Origin: Fidelibacterota bacterium
Lineage (GTDB): Bacteria > Fidelibacterota > Marinisomatia > SCGC-AAA003-L08 > D37C17
Assembly: GCA_014381415.1 (NCBI GenBank)
Contig: JACNLQ010000076.1
Coordinates: 1 to 38,738, forward strand
Length of the DNA stretch: 38,738 nt
Reading direction: 5' to 3'
In this document: piece by piece, positions 1 through 9,267 of the stretch
Position numbering within the stretch: the first letter of the stretch is position 1
Layout of the letters: each line of letters opens with the position of its first letter
Translations under genes and position numbers: made by a program
The notes under the pieces: generated by a model
What the model saw: only the letters and a program-made list of their open reading frames with translations
What the model was told of the DNA's origin: nothing
Databases searched by the model: none

Positions 1-1188
1 GTCACTTGGATTATCTTTGGCTTGTTTTATTATATAGCCGCCATCCTATTTGTAAAATATATCGCTCCTAAAATAATTAAGGCAAATATCCCAACCATAC
101 CGGAATTATTTCTTAAATCATTTGGAAAAATCCCTGCTCTCATTGCCATTGCCTCCGTTATTCTCCTCACTACCCCTGCCCCTTATTTGAAGATTCTAGC
201 TACCCTCTTTGATTTTGTCTGGGGCATTCCCCTTTTCTGGGCATTGGTGTTGGGATCGTTTTTATCAATAGTGTATGCGATTACGGGGGGGTTCTCAGCG
301 GTGGTACGCACGGATAAACTCCAGTTTATCCTCATGTTTTCGGGGTTTTCTATTCTTCTTTTCTCTGCATACTCAAAATATGGTGGGATATCCTTTCTTA
401 CTGCTAATATGCCGGAGTTTGCCTTGTCCATCCCTGGCAATTTTAATTGGGCATTCATCTTTGTCTGGGGTTTTATTGCCCTCATCACTTTTATTGATCC
501 GGGGTTTTACCAGCGGAGTTTCGCAGGGCAGTCCTTAAGAACCGTTCAAAAGGGAATACTAATATCTGTTGGATTTTGGGTGATATTTGACTGCATGACG
601 GTCCTATCCGGACTTTATGCTTTGGCAATTCTCCCAGCAATAGAAACCAGCCCTTACTTGGATTTAGCCACTCTACTCCTGCCACCATTTGCCAATGGGT
701 TGTTTCTGGTATCTCTTTTTGCCATTGTCATGTCCACCGTGGACAGCTTCACATTCATTTCGGCTTATACTATTGGCAGGGATTTACCTATGGTTTTGGG
801 GCTCAAATTAACAGATAACAAAATGGTTTTATTCACCAGAATCGGAATGATTGTTACTGCCATCATTTCAATCTGTTTAGCACTCAATTTTAAAAATGCA
901 GTAGATATTTGGTATTTGGCAGGCTCGTTTGTTGTACCGGCACTCCTTATTCCATTGATTGCAGGGTTGTATTTAGTAAAAGTTAGGAATCCAATTATTC
1001 AATTGCTAATCCCCCCCACCACTGCCTTTTGTTGGTATTTTCATGGCATTTCACACTCCACTACTGATGATTATCCAGAGTATATTTGGGGATTAGATCC
1101 TATGTACCCAGGACTATTGATGAGCTTATTTATATTTATTTCATTAAAATTGGTAGAGAATATTAAATGGGATAAAAGAAAACAATAG
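1..1188 (+). CDS. Sodium:solute symporter (SSS family), 5'-truncated by window edge
   Basis: Na+-coupled solute uptake permease of the inner membrane; the substrate cannot be told from sequence. The frame is open from base 1 through an internal TTG at 22 to a TAG at 1186-1188, so the N-terminal helices lie outside the window. What remains, about 395 residues, is almost entirely hydrophobic helices with short polar loops. The segment ITGGFSAVVRTDKLQF matches the family's conserved GG-x-x-AV-x-x-TD-x-x-Q signature, and STVDSFTFISAYTIGRD fits the conserved helix-8 region. The C-terminus ends soon after the last helix with a short basic tail and no fused domain, unlike the second SSS gene at 23573-26158. 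The family call is firm; the substrate is unknown. Confidence 0.88.
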   Translation, partial: VTWIIFGLFYYIAAILFVKYIAPKIIKANIPTIPELFLKSFGKIPALIAIASVILLTTPAPYLKILATLFDFVWGIPLFWALVLGSFLSIVYAITGGFSAVVRTDKLQFILMFSGFSILLFSAYSKYGGISFLTANMPEFALSIPGNFNWAFIFVWGFIALITFIDPGFYQRSFAGQSLRTVQKGILISVGFWVIFDCMTVLSGLYALAILPAIETSPYLDLATLLLPPFANGLFLVSLFAIVMSTVDSFTFISAYTIGRDLPMVLGLKLTDNKMVLFTRIGMIVTAIISICLALNFKNAVDIWYLAGSFVVPALLIPLIAGLYLVKVRNPIIQLLIPPTTAFCWYFHGISHSTTDDYPEYIWGLDPMYPGLLMSLFIFISLKLVENIKWDKRKQ

Positions 1189-1337
1189 TTCACTTCATAA
1201 ATTAAATTGTTAATCCATAATTATTAAAAATATTTTCTTTTTTTGTAACCTTTGCAATAAAGATTGGTCTTATATATAGTTGTTAGCTCAAATATGTTAA
1301 CTCCTCCTAAGAAAATATAAATGAGCTTGTTTAGTAA

Positions 1338-1367
1338 AAAAAGGGATAGCAATTGCTATCCCTTTTT
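1338..1367. terminator. Bidirectional intrinsic terminator (perfect palindrome)
   Basis: A 30-base perfect inverted repeat. Its core is the 20-bp palindrome GGGATAGCAATTGCTATCCC (1343-1362), flanked by A5 on the left and T5 on the right. Read on either strand it gives a GC-containing stem followed by a T tract. It lies between two convergent genes (symporter stop at 1188, TPR gene stop at 1461), so it can terminate both. The rest of the 272-base spacer shows no gene. Confidence 0.85.
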
Positions 1368-1460
1368 CTTGAAATTAAATTATTATTAAGCAGAAGTAAT
1401 GGGGGTAGAATTTATAAAGAATGAATAGGAATGGTGAGATTAATATTTGTGAGATAATAT

Positions 1461-2600
1461 TTATTCAATATTTTTTTTCTTTAATCTAAAAAGCTTTTTC
1501 TGCGCTTCATTAACTTCCGGATAGTAGCTGTCCATTTTTAAGACTTCCTTATAATCCACATTTGCTAATCCGAAATCGCCATTCTCTTCATGGCATTGCC
1601 CGCGTAGGAAATGGGTAAATCCCTTCAGCCAATCAAATTCCATGTGGTAGTTGCTCAATATCCAATTGCATTTTGAAATAGTGGTTAAATAGTCTTGCAT
1701 ATAAAAGGATTTTAATCCCTCAATATAGGCGAGTTTTAACTGACATTCATTCTGCTGCAGAAAAAGGCCCTTAGAGGCAAATTCAGTCAAAGTAGGCATT
1801 AATTCATTCAACTTCTGCCACTGTTGGGTTTTTGCCAATACTTCCCCTTTTAGAAAAGCAAAATAAGGGTGGCCAGGGAATTGTTCAACCAGAGAATTAT
1901 TAATCCGTTCTGCTTTGGTATAATCCCGTGCAATGTGTAGATAGGCATAGGTGAGCACATTTGATGCTTCTATCCAGCTGTAACGTGATTCCGTTGCGGC
2001 TATTTCCAGATGATTTAATCCCACTTCACAATCCGTGGAAAGCCCCACTAATTTTGCTCCCCATTGCACTGGTGTAGCGGATAGGCAGGCAAAATATTCC
2101 ATGAGTCCTAAGGGCATGTACACATCTTTAAGTTTGCTGTCCATATCCCGGGCATTACGAATGTATTTGAGTCCCTGATAACCAAAATAAAGCACATCTA
2201 GCCAAGCTTTACCAGCAAGAGCAGTGCGGGCACGGATTCCATAAGTTGAACCTAAATAGAGATAGTATTCCGCGTTATCAGGATATTGGGAAATTAAGGA
2301 TTTATAAATTGGAGCCGTAGCATCGACCTCATTATTTATTTTCTTATATGATGCATCATATCCCTCCTGGGTTTGTGTGTGTAGCCATTTTACAGCTATG
2401 AGGACAAAAGGCGGGACAGGATGGGTGCTGTCTATTTCCCAGGCGGAATCAAGAATTGTAATGGCATTTTCAAATTCGTAATTATACATGGAATTTATGC
2501 CATCTTGTACGATAGTTTCTGCAGGAGAATTTTCCCTATTATTGGCTGGTAAAAGGATTGAAGAGAAAAGTAGAATTGTAATAAACGAGGATTGCCTCAT
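1461..2600 (-). CDS. Secreted TPR-repeat protein of unknown function
   Basis: A 379-residue protein with a likely Sec signal peptide (MRQSSFITILLFSSILLPAN), so probably periplasmic or surface exposed. The body is helical and TPR-like. A first unit at about residues 36-65 reads YNYEFENAITILDSAWEIDS. A unit near 110-125 reads PDNAEYYLYLGSTYG, and the last, near 340-365, reads GDFGLANVDYKEVLKMDSYYP, with the small and aromatic residue spacing typical of TPRs. No catalytic motif is visible. Its ATG overlaps the TGA of the upstream reductoisomerase homologue by four bases (ATGA), so the two are translationally coupled and probably cotranscribed with the RND exporter. The role is probably scaffold or protein-binding; the partner is unknown. 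Confidence 0.75.
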   Translation of the reverse strand: MRQSSFITILLFSSILLPANNRENSPAETIVQDGINSMYNYEFENAITILDSAWEIDSTHPVPPFVLIAVKWLHTQTQEGYDASYKKINNEVDATAPIYKSLISQYPDNAEYYLYLGSTYGIRARTALAGKAWLDVLYFGYQGLKYIRNARDMDSKLKDVYMPLGLMEYFACLSATPVQWGAKLVGLSTDCEVGLNHLEIAATESRYSWIEASNVLTYAYLHIARDYTKAERINNSLVEQFPGHPYFAFLKGEVLAKTQQWQKLNELMPTLTEFASKGLFLQQNECQLKLAYIEGLKSFYMQDYLTTISKCNWILSNYHMEFDWLKGFTHFLRGQCHEENGDFGLANVDYKEVLKMDSYYPEVNEAQKKLFRLKKKNIE

Positions 2601-3592
2601 TTATTTTCACATAATTCTTTCAAGAGATGCTTACTTATTTTCTCAATTGGATTTTGCTTCTCTTCCTTACGCATATTTTTTAAATTGGGATACCCGCTTT
2701 CAGACTCTTTCATCCATTCTTTATGAAATTTTCCACTTTGAATTTCTTTAAGAGCTATGCGCATTTCATTTTGCACTTGCTCATCAATAATACGGTTGCC
2801 ACGAGTGATGCCGCCATATTCAGCAGTATCACTAATAGCGTTATTCATAAATTCAAAGCCTTTAGAGTGAAACATATCCACAATAGTTTTGAGTTCATAA
2901 TAGCAGACAAACCAGGCAGTTACAGGATTATAATTCGCTTCAAGTAATACTTTATATGCGGACTGTATAAGTTTTGGTATTCCGCCAGTTAGTATCATTT
3001 GTTCTCCAAATAAATCTGTCTCTGTTTCTTCCTTAAATGTGGATTCAAATACGCCCATTCTGGCAAGACCTATGGCCTTACTGTAGGATAAGGCTAACTC
3101 AAATGAATTACCAGAAAAATCTTGATGAACGGCTATTAACCCGGGGATACCCTTACCCAGTTTAAATTGTTTGCGAACTTCAGAGCCTGAACCGCTTGGA
3201 GCAGCCATGATTACATTTATAAATTCCGGCGGTTGAATCATTTTATAATGAATATTGTAACCGTGGGAAAAAAGTAAGGTTTGCCCTTCTGTTAAATGGG
3301 GTGCAATTAATTTTGAATAGACTTCCCCCATTATCTGATCTGGAATAAGGAGAGAGATTAATTCACAATTGCCAACTAAATCCTGTATGGACTCACATTT
3401 TAGTCCACTTTCAACGGCTGATTGCCAGTTACTACTTCCCTCTCTCAATCCTACTTTTACACCTATACCGCTATCCGATAGATTTAATGCCTGCGCTCTC
3501 CCCTGATTACCAAATCCAATTATTCCAATGGTTTTATTTTTTATTAGATTTAAATCAGCATCTTTATCTTTAAAAATTTTCGGAAGTTTCAT
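2597..3592 (-). CDS. Ketol-acid reductoisomerase homologue lacking two catalytic residues
   Basis: 331 residues, the length of class I ketol-acid reductoisomerase (IlvC), which in branched-chain amino acid synthesis isomerises and reduces acetohydroxy acids using NAD(P)H and Mg2+. The Rossmann motif GFGNQGRAQALNLSDSG (residues 26-42), the cofactor loop GLREGSSNW (48-56) and the knotted C-terminal domain are plain. By alignment from memory to class I enzymes, His107 (H110 here), Asp190 (D193), Glu194 (E197), Glu230 (E233) and Ser251 (S254) are kept. The catalytic Lys130 is Ser133 (APSGSG instead of APKGPG) and the metal ligand Glu226 is Val229 (WFVCYYELK instead of YFECLHELK). No other ilv gene is near. 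The start codon directly abuts the TAG of the RND gene. It is probably a paralogue with altered chemistry; family call sure, activity doubtful. Confidence 0.85.
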   Translation of the reverse strand: MKLPKIFKDKDADLNLIKNKTIGIIGFGNQGRAQALNLSDSGIGVKVGLREGSSNWQSAVESGLKCESIQDLVGNCELISLLIPDQIMGEVYSKLIAPHLTEGQTLLFSHGYNIHYKMIQPPEFINVIMAAPSGSGSEVRKQFKLGKGIPGLIAVHQDFSGNSFELALSYSKAIGLARMGVFESTFKEETETDLFGEQMILTGGIPKLIQSAYKVLLEANYNPVTAWFVCYYELKTIVDMFHSKGFEFMNNAISDTAEYGGITRGNRIIDEQVQNEMRIALKEIQSGKFHKEWMKESESGYPNLKNMRKEEKQNPIEKISKHLLKELCENK

Positions 3593-5854
3593 CTAATCAA
3601 GTGCTGGGTCCGAATTTCCGGTTTTAAAGCGTAGGGTGGGTTTAATAAGAAGAATTAATACAGGAAGTAAAATCAATGACCCACAGACAGCAGCAATAAT
3701 AATAATGGTTGCCAGAAGGCCGAATTCATGATTTGGGACAAATTCTGAGAAATACAGTACAAAAAATCCAAGGGATAGAATTACCCCAGTGCTGATAATG
3801 GCTTTCCCAGTTGTAAGTAAGGTTTCAGATACGGCTTTTTCATAATTACCACTGAGTTTATATTCCTGTCGAAATCGTGCCAGAAAATGAATGGTATTAT
3901 CTACTGCAATCCCCAATGCAATTGAAAATGTCATGGCTGTGGATGGACGCAGTTTAATGCCTAAATATCCCATTAATCCTCCTGCAATCATGAGTGGAAT
4001 AATATTGGGCAAAATAGCCAAAAGTGATAACCTGAATGATCTAAATAAAAATACTATGGATAAGAAAATGATGATAAATGCAATAAAAAAACTGGTGGTA
4101 AGATTTTTTACCAGATGCCGCCCAGTGCTAAGAGCCAGTAAAGTGCTGCCGGTTACATTTATATCAATATTTTCCCCAAATAATTTGTAACCTGCCAAAA
4201 GAATATCTTCCCTAATCTGCATTCCCCTGTCAAAAGGTAAATCTGATATTCTGCATGAAATCCTAGTTTTGGAGTAATCATCATTTAACAGAGTTTGTAC
4301 ACGGTCAAAATCAACAGTGAATGATAGTGCCTCGTCAAGGGAATTGGGTATTTTCCGTATTCCATTACCCCATTCTTCATTAGCAAGCATCAAATAATCG
4401 CCCGGAGTAATGGAAGTATTAATTTCAGGAGTTTTAAGAATTTCATTTTTAAAGGATTGAATGTTATTGAGAAATTCGGGATGCAAACTGCCATTCTCTA
4501 TTTTTGTATCAACAATAACTTCTAAAGGCAAGGTCCCTCCCATTTTCTCCTCAACATACTGAAGATCATCATAGAGAGGGTTTCCCGGTTTTAAATCTTC
4601 TAGAACCGAGGCATTGTAATCAATCCTGAATAATCCAAATAGTGCTCCAACAAACAAAATACCAGAAATAGTAATAATTGATCGCGGATGTTTTCGATTC
4701 CAGGCATTCAATCGATCTGCAGCAAGAAACTGCCCACCACGTATAAGTCGGTTTATATGCTCAATATTTGGAGGTCGAATATAATTCAAAATAATGGGCA
4801 TAATTATGATGGTTAAAATAAACATGAGAATAACACCAAATCCAACCAGCAATCCAAACTGCTGAGTTACCTTAATATTGGTAAATCCCAGAGAACAGAA
4901 TCCCACAGCAGTGGTAAAACTGGTGAGAAATAATGCTCCACCAATTTTTTGAATAACCCTCTCTAAAGATTCCCGTTGATCCAATCCTAAGCTTAACCCT
5001 TCATGGTATTTCATCAGCAAATGAATCGCATTGGAGGCACCTATAATCATAAGAAGGTTAAATGTTAAATAGGACACCACGTTTATTGAAATGTCTAAAT
5101 AAGCCATGATTCCGGCAACCCATATAAGCGTTGTGGAAATAGCAATTAATGGAATGAGAATACTTTTTACTTGTCTGAAAATGAAAAAGAGCACACTCAG
5201 TGCCACAAGAAAAGAGATGGGGAGAAATACTGCTCGTTCCTGATTCATAAATTGGATATAACGTGTCCGCAATACCGGAATACCTGCCTCATGCCACTCC
5301 CAATCAACCTTGTCCATAACCGTTTCTAATTGATTTACGACGCGTGTACGGGCATCCTGACCCATGACATCATTTTCCAAATCTATCAGGAGAGAACCTG
5401 TTTTTCCATCATTGGAAATAATGAGATTTGGGTAAATAGGATGCTGTAAAAGCTTCTGAACCTGTACATTCCATTCCTCATCAGACAAATCTTCCGAAAA
5501 ATAATCTCCATCACCAATGCTACTGAGACTGATTACCCCTTCAATTCCCTCAATATCCAACTCCATCATTTCTGTTAATTCAGCAACAGCAAAAATATTT
5601 TCTCTGGAAGTTGGATTGTCACAGTCATAAACCAACAATATTTTGTCATCCTCACGGTTAAATTCATCAATGAACAATTGATATGAGTCTTTTTCAGGAT
5701 CACTTTCCGGAAACATTTGCTCCAGTGAAAAATCGACTCTGAGTCGCTGTTTTGACAAAAATGCATTATGAAAAAAATAGGCAGTGATGAGAAGGATAAT
5801 GGTCATTACTGAAATAGGAAATTTCAGAATCGTCTGGCTTAATTTATTTAACAT
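3593..5854 (-). CDS. RND/MMPL-superfamily exporter
   Basis: 753 residues with the two-fold repeated RND architecture. There is an N-terminal helix (about 14-33), a large extracytoplasmic loop (about 34-205) and a bundle of five helices (about 210-360). Then come a helix near 395, a second large loop (about 412-600) and a final five-helix bundle (about 610-742). The second bundle carries ALGIAVDNTIHFLARFR, the usual Asp-containing proton-relay motif. In the first bundle the equivalent reads IGASNAIHLLMKYH, with Asn where many relatives have Asp. The layout fits the bacterial MMPL-type 'predicted exporter' group, which moves lipids or other hydrophobic molecules with the proton gradient. It is first in an operon with the reductoisomerase homologue (stop and start directly abutting, TAGATG) and the TPR protein. 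The substrate is unknown. Confidence 0.88.
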   Translation of the reverse strand: MLNKLSQTILKFPISVMTIILLITAYFFHNAFLSKQRLRVDFSLEQMFPESDPEKDSYQLFIDEFNREDDKILLVYDCDNPTSRENIFAVAELTEMMELDIEGIEGVISLSSIGDGDYFSEDLSDEEWNVQVQKLLQHPIYPNLIISNDGKTGSLLIDLENDVMGQDARTRVVNQLETVMDKVDWEWHEAGIPVLRTRYIQFMNQERAVFLPISFLVALSVLFFIFRQVKSILIPLIAISTTLIWVAGIMAYLDISINVVSYLTFNLLMIIGASNAIHLLMKYHEGLSLGLDQRESLERVIQKIGGALFLTSFTTAVGFCSLGFTNIKVTQQFGLLVGFGVILMFILTIIIMPIILNYIRPPNIEHINRLIRGGQFLAADRLNAWNRKHPRSIITISGILFVGALFGLFRIDYNASVLEDLKPGNPLYDDLQYVEEKMGGTLPLEVIVDTKIENGSLHPEFLNNIQSFKNEILKTPEINTSITPGDYLMLANEEWGNGIRKIPNSLDEALSFTVDFDRVQTLLNDDYSKTRISCRISDLPFDRGMQIREDILLAGYKLFGENIDINVTGSTLLALSTGRHLVKNLTTSFFIAFIIIFLSIVFLFRSFRLSLLAILPNIIPLMIAGGLMGYLGIKLRPSTAMTFSIALGIAVDNTIHFLARFRQEYKLSGNYEKAVSETLLTTGKAIISTGVILSLGFFVLYFSEFVPNHEFGLLATIIIIAAVCGSLILLPVLILLIKPTLRFKTGNSDPALD

Positions 5855-5928
5855 TTATTATTAATTGTTCTATTTTCTGGATAATCGGCAGGGAGAAATT
5901 TACACAGATTTTAAACTCGCTAAATAAT

Positions 5929-5971
5929 AAAAAGCCCGGCTACTGAACATATCAATAAAACCGGGCTTTTT
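5929..5971 (-). terminator. Intrinsic terminator of the hsp20 gene
   Basis: Arms AAAAAGCCCGG (5929-5939) and CCGGGCTTTTT (5961-5971) form an 11-bp stem around a 21-base loop. On the minus strand it follows the Hsp20 stop codon at 5989 by about 18 bases and continues into a T-rich run. This separates hsp20 from the RND operon, whose promoter must lie in the remaining ~70 bases before 5854. Confidence 0.8.
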
Positions 5972-5988
5972 TGAGGAGGAAAGTGAAA

Positions 5989-6432
5989 TTAGCTCACAGA
6001 TATATTCCTTACAGATGGCTTTACTTTCTCTGCTTTTGGAAGAGATATTTTTAAAACACCGTTTTTAAACTGTGCTTTAATTTTATTCTCAACCACTGCA
6101 TCAGTGAGCTCGAATGTCCGCTTAAAGGTACCAAATGATGTTTCCTGCCAGATTCTACCATCACTATTTTCTCTTACAGCATCTTTCCTTTCACCAGAAA
6201 TGGTTAATAAACCATTACTCACATTGACTTTCACATCTTTCTTATCCACACCGGGCAAATCTAAACTTACCTCTATTGCATTATCAGTTTCATATACATC
6301 TAACAATGGCTGCAAATGTGCTCCTGCTTCTGTACCTAGATTTGAATGTCCGAATGCCTGACTTACCATCTTCTCAACATCATCAAATACGTTATATATA
6401 TTTCTCTTTGGTGTCCATTTTACGAGTGTCAT
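5989..6432 (-). CDS. hsp20: Small heat-shock protein, Hsp20/alpha-crystallin family
   Basis: 147 residues, normal length for a bacterial sHSP, an ATP-independent cytoplasmic holdase. The alpha-crystallin domain spans about residues 40-140, with the hallmark LDLPGVDKKDVKVNV, the strand LLTISGERK and the conserved FKNGVLKISLPKAE. The tail RNISVS supplies the I-x-I/V motif used for oligomer assembly. A Shine-Dalgarno-like AAAGGA precedes the ATG. It is probably transcribed alone: a terminator follows it, and a 165-base spacer with no clear gene separates it from yhbY. I see no convincing CIRCE or sigma-32 site in that spacer. Confidence 0.95.
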   Translation of the reverse strand: MTLVKWTPKRNIYNVFDDVEKMVSQAFGHSNLGTEAGAHLQPLLDVYETDNAIEVSLDLPGVDKKDVKVNVSNGLLTISGERKDAVRENSDGRIWQETSFGTFKRTFELTDAVVENKIKAQFKNGVLKISLPKAEKVKPSVRNISVS

Positions 6433-6597
6433 AACTATTTTCCTTTCATTTTTTTTATTTATATTGACGCTAAACTAGGAGCAACTGGTATGCCAAAAAG
6501 ATAAATCAAGTTCAATTATGACATATTGTTGGTTTGAAATGAAAGTTCGTCAGTTGTATTTGCCATATAGACAAACATACCTGACAGATTGTGTCGG

Positions 6598-6909
6598 TTA
6601 GTTATTTTTTGCGGGAAAATGGACTTGCTGTTTTTCTGAATCAGAATTTTGGCGGAATAAGATCAGGGTGTGACCTATTATCCCAACAACTTTTGAATTT
6701 GTTAATTCTGCAATTTTCTCTGACAATTTCAATTTTTCATCCTTGAATTCACGAAACTTAATTTTTATGAGCTCTCGGGCTTCCAACGCCCTATTAACAG
6801 ATTCAATAGTACCTTCCGTAATTCCATTTTTACCTATGAGGACTACTGGCTCAAGATGATGGGCCTGACTACGAAGGTATTTGCGATCTGAATTACTGAG
6901 ATTATTCAT
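6598..6909 (-). CDS. yhbY: RNA-binding protein YhbY (CRM domain)
   Basis: 103 residues, the normal single-domain length of YhbY/CRS1-type CRM proteins, which bind RNA and associate with pre-50S ribosomal particles. The N-terminal half RSQAHHLEPVVLIGKNGITE contains the GxxG loop (GKNG) that defines the domain. It is followed by helix-strand segments ending VVGIIGHTLILFRQN, the expected closing strand and conserved FR. It is divergent from the Wzi-like gene, with start codons only about 64 bases apart. Confidence 0.92.
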   Translation of the reverse strand: MNNLSNSDRKYLRSQAHHLEPVVLIGKNGITEGTIESVNRALEARELIKIKFREFKDEKLKLSEKIAELTNSKVVGIIGHTLILFRQNSDSEKQQVHFPAKNN

Positions 6910-6973
6910 AAATTAATATTTTCGAATTTAGATTTAAATTCTATTTATGGTATATACAAAATTAAATTAACCC

Positions 6974-8623
6974 ATGCATTTAAAACAAATATTGCCTTTC
7001 TTATTAATTATACCAATGACTATTAATTCGTCTGAATTAGACCCTAACAATTTAATAAATAATTATCGTTTTTCACCAATACCTATTCAACATGATGATC
7101 CCCTTTTTTCTGTAATTGAGGAGACTTGCGTTGTAAACGGTTTACTCCCTCCATCCTATGGTTTTATTAAAACAATTCTGGATCTAAAACGGGACTTTTA
7201 TGCAATTTCTAAAACAAATATTAATTTTACTATTCGTGAGAAACAACTAATTAACAATTTTATAGATAAATATTCTATTAATGATAAGCAATCCAAATTT
7301 ACTACCCAAACATTATTGACTGTAGGTATTGACTATCTCTATAGGGAACCCCTATTTATTTAGGGTGAAGATTCGACCTTTTATGAACGATTCCAAGATG
7401 TAGATTTTATTAATAAATATGATAATAAATGGAATATTATGGGTTTAACACTCCAAGCAACTTATCAAGATCATTATCTATTCTCATACCGCTTTGGTTT
7501 GAAAGAATATTGGAAGGATCTAAGAAAACGTGCTCACGGCATCCCTCACAACTTATTGGAATTAAATAATAACTTTAATCAAGAATCTATTTTTATCGCC
7601 CAATACCCTAAATTACTACTCTTTGCTGGGAAAACACGCCTGTCCACAGGATTGGGTGAAAATGAAAAACTTTTTTTATCTGAGAATTCTCCACCCCTTG
7701 ATGCTTTGGGATTTGTATTAAACCAAAATGGTAAAGTTTCCCTGCACTCCTTAACAGCTATTATTGATAACATCACTGATGAGCATCTAAAAGAAATTAA
7801 ACTTCCAAAGTATCTTTTCATCCATAGGATTGAACTAAATCCAATAAAAAGATTACGGGTTGTAGTTACAGAATTAATGCTGATAAATTCTTACATGAAA
7901 TGGCAATTTATGAATCCTATTAAAATTTATCATAATGTTACCAATTTTTCCAGTACAAATATTATTTCTGCAATTGAAGCAGAATTTTTGATTAAAAACA
8001 AAATTATTTTATATACTACATTTGCAATTGATGAACTAGATGTAAACCTTGTGGAACAGAATTTCGACAACAAGGATAAATCAAGCTTGGCTTATCAATT
8101 TGGCATTAAATATTACAATCCATTTAATATTAAAAATACCAAGATGGTATTTGAATGGGTTAAAATGGATAAATGGTTTTATAATCATTATGCAGGATTT
8201 TTAGGTAGTGATCGAGATTTAACAAATACCTATACCGAATCTGTCCCCTTCCCAAATGGAACCGAGTCATTTACAAGGTATCTCGGGCACTCTTTAGGAG
8301 GAAATTCTCAAGCAATTTATTTGAGTTATCAATTTAAATTCTTTAATCTACAATATCAATATGCTATTAAGGGGGCACCCGTTATATTTCAGCAACCTTT
8401 CCAGATTATGGATGAAAAAGAATTACCTGAAATCCATGAGTTGAGCCACTCTATAGGCTTTCAGTTTTCACATTATTTTTTTGATATAAATACTGATTTA
8501 AAACTGTCAGCTTTTTTTATTAACGTTAAGAATTATCATAATATCGAGGGGAAAGATCATAGCTATCCTGAATTCAATCTAAAATGTAAGTATTATCTTA
8601 AGAAATGGAAGGGCTCTTTTTGA
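6974..8623 (+). pseudogene. Wzi-like capsule assembly outer-membrane protein, interrupted by an in-frame TAG
   Basis: Two consecutive open stretches (6974-7363 and the continuation to 8623) lie in one frame, separated only by TAG at 7361-7363 (codon 130 of 550). The bases between that stop and the next ATG at 7439 translate smoothly (GEDSTFYERFQDVDFINKYD...). The first piece has a signal peptide (MHLKQILPFLLIIP) and the helical N-terminal element of Wzi-family proteins. The second is beta-barrel-like, with the family landmarks LFLSENSPPLDAL, FIHRIELNP and alternating aromatic strands. Wzi proteins are outer-membrane barrels that help retain or assemble surface polysaccharide. A single C-to-T change of a CAG (Gln) codon would create this stop. 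It could be a recent nonsense mutation, strain variation, a sequence error or readthrough. The last bases overlap the DUF3228 gene. No capsule genes are adjacent. Confidence 0.72.
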
Positions 8624-9204
8624 AGATAATACAGAAAGTTTCTGTAAATGACTTTGTACGCCGTCAAACTCCCGAAAGTGGAAAGACTTTTACAAATGGC
8701 ATCTCCTTCGAAAAAATTGCACAGCATGCTCAAAGTCAACTCGGAAGTGGAAACTTTAAAATGGGGTATCGGGATGGCGTAATCCTTGTACCAGTTGATA
8801 ATTTATTGATCCACCATTTTATCTGCCCATTTGTAAGAATTACAACTGAAACAAAACTAAATGCTGTGGTAGTAAAAAGAAGACCCGAAGAAACTCCTTA
8901 TATTCAGATTCGAGCTCTAAATGGAACCCCACTGAAAACCGGATCGGTTGATTTAATATTGTACCGCCATGATGTATTAGCTGAAACCAACGAACAGACT
9001 TCAGATGCGGATTGGGAACTTATCTCCTTTCATGCAATACCTGAAGGGGTTGAAAATATGCCTATGGGTCCAGTAACTATGATGCGTAATCAACTCCAAC
9101 TTTCGGGGGGAACAAAAGCACATTATGAATCAAAAGAGTGGGCAAAATCAGTAAAATTCTGGCAGGAGTATGCCATGCTGGAACCAAATATAACGATTGA
9201 CTAA
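8605..9204 (+). CDS. DUF3228 family protein
   Basis: About 195-199 residues, probably cytoplasmic (no signal peptide, no membrane helix). It shows the blocks I associate with DUF3228, a family of unknown function found in bacteria and algae: FVRRQTPES near the N-terminus, GYRDGVILVPV, RRPEETPYIQIRALNG, VDLILYRHDVLAE, then DADWELISFHA and a C-terminal PMGPVTMMRNQLQLSGGTKA. The start is uncertain. The ATG at 8605 lies inside the end of the Wzi-like frame and has no clear ribosome-binding site. A TTG at 8620 has GGAAGG about eight bases upstream and would give a protein five residues shorter. It is convergent with the CHASE2 cyclase gene. Function unknown. Confidence 0.82.
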   Translation: MEGLFLKIIQKVSVNDFVRRQTPESGKTFTNGISFEKIAQHAQSQLGSGNFKMGYRDGVILVPVDNLLIHHFICPFVRITTETKLNAVVVKRRPEETPYIQIRALNGTPLKTGSVDLILYRHDVLAETNEQTSDADWELISFHAIPEGVENMPMGPVTMMRNQLQLSGGTKAHYESKEWAKSVKFWQEYAMLEPNITID

Positions 9205-9267
9205 AAATAGGGGTATTAATGGATTGGAAAAGCAGTTGTACAACATGCATTCCAGCTTGTTGGATGA

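Noticed and set aside
6433-6597. CIRCE element or heat-shock promoter before hsp20
   Set aside because: No TTAGCACTC-type inverted repeat and no good sigma-32 pair could be read; only a T-rich leader and a ribosome-binding site.
9205-9267. Intrinsic terminator between the convergent DUF3228 and cyclase genes
   Set aside because: There is a 10-bp palindrome (GTTGTACAAC) and an imperfect longer inverted repeat, but no GC-rich stem with a T tract, so it is not strong enough to list.
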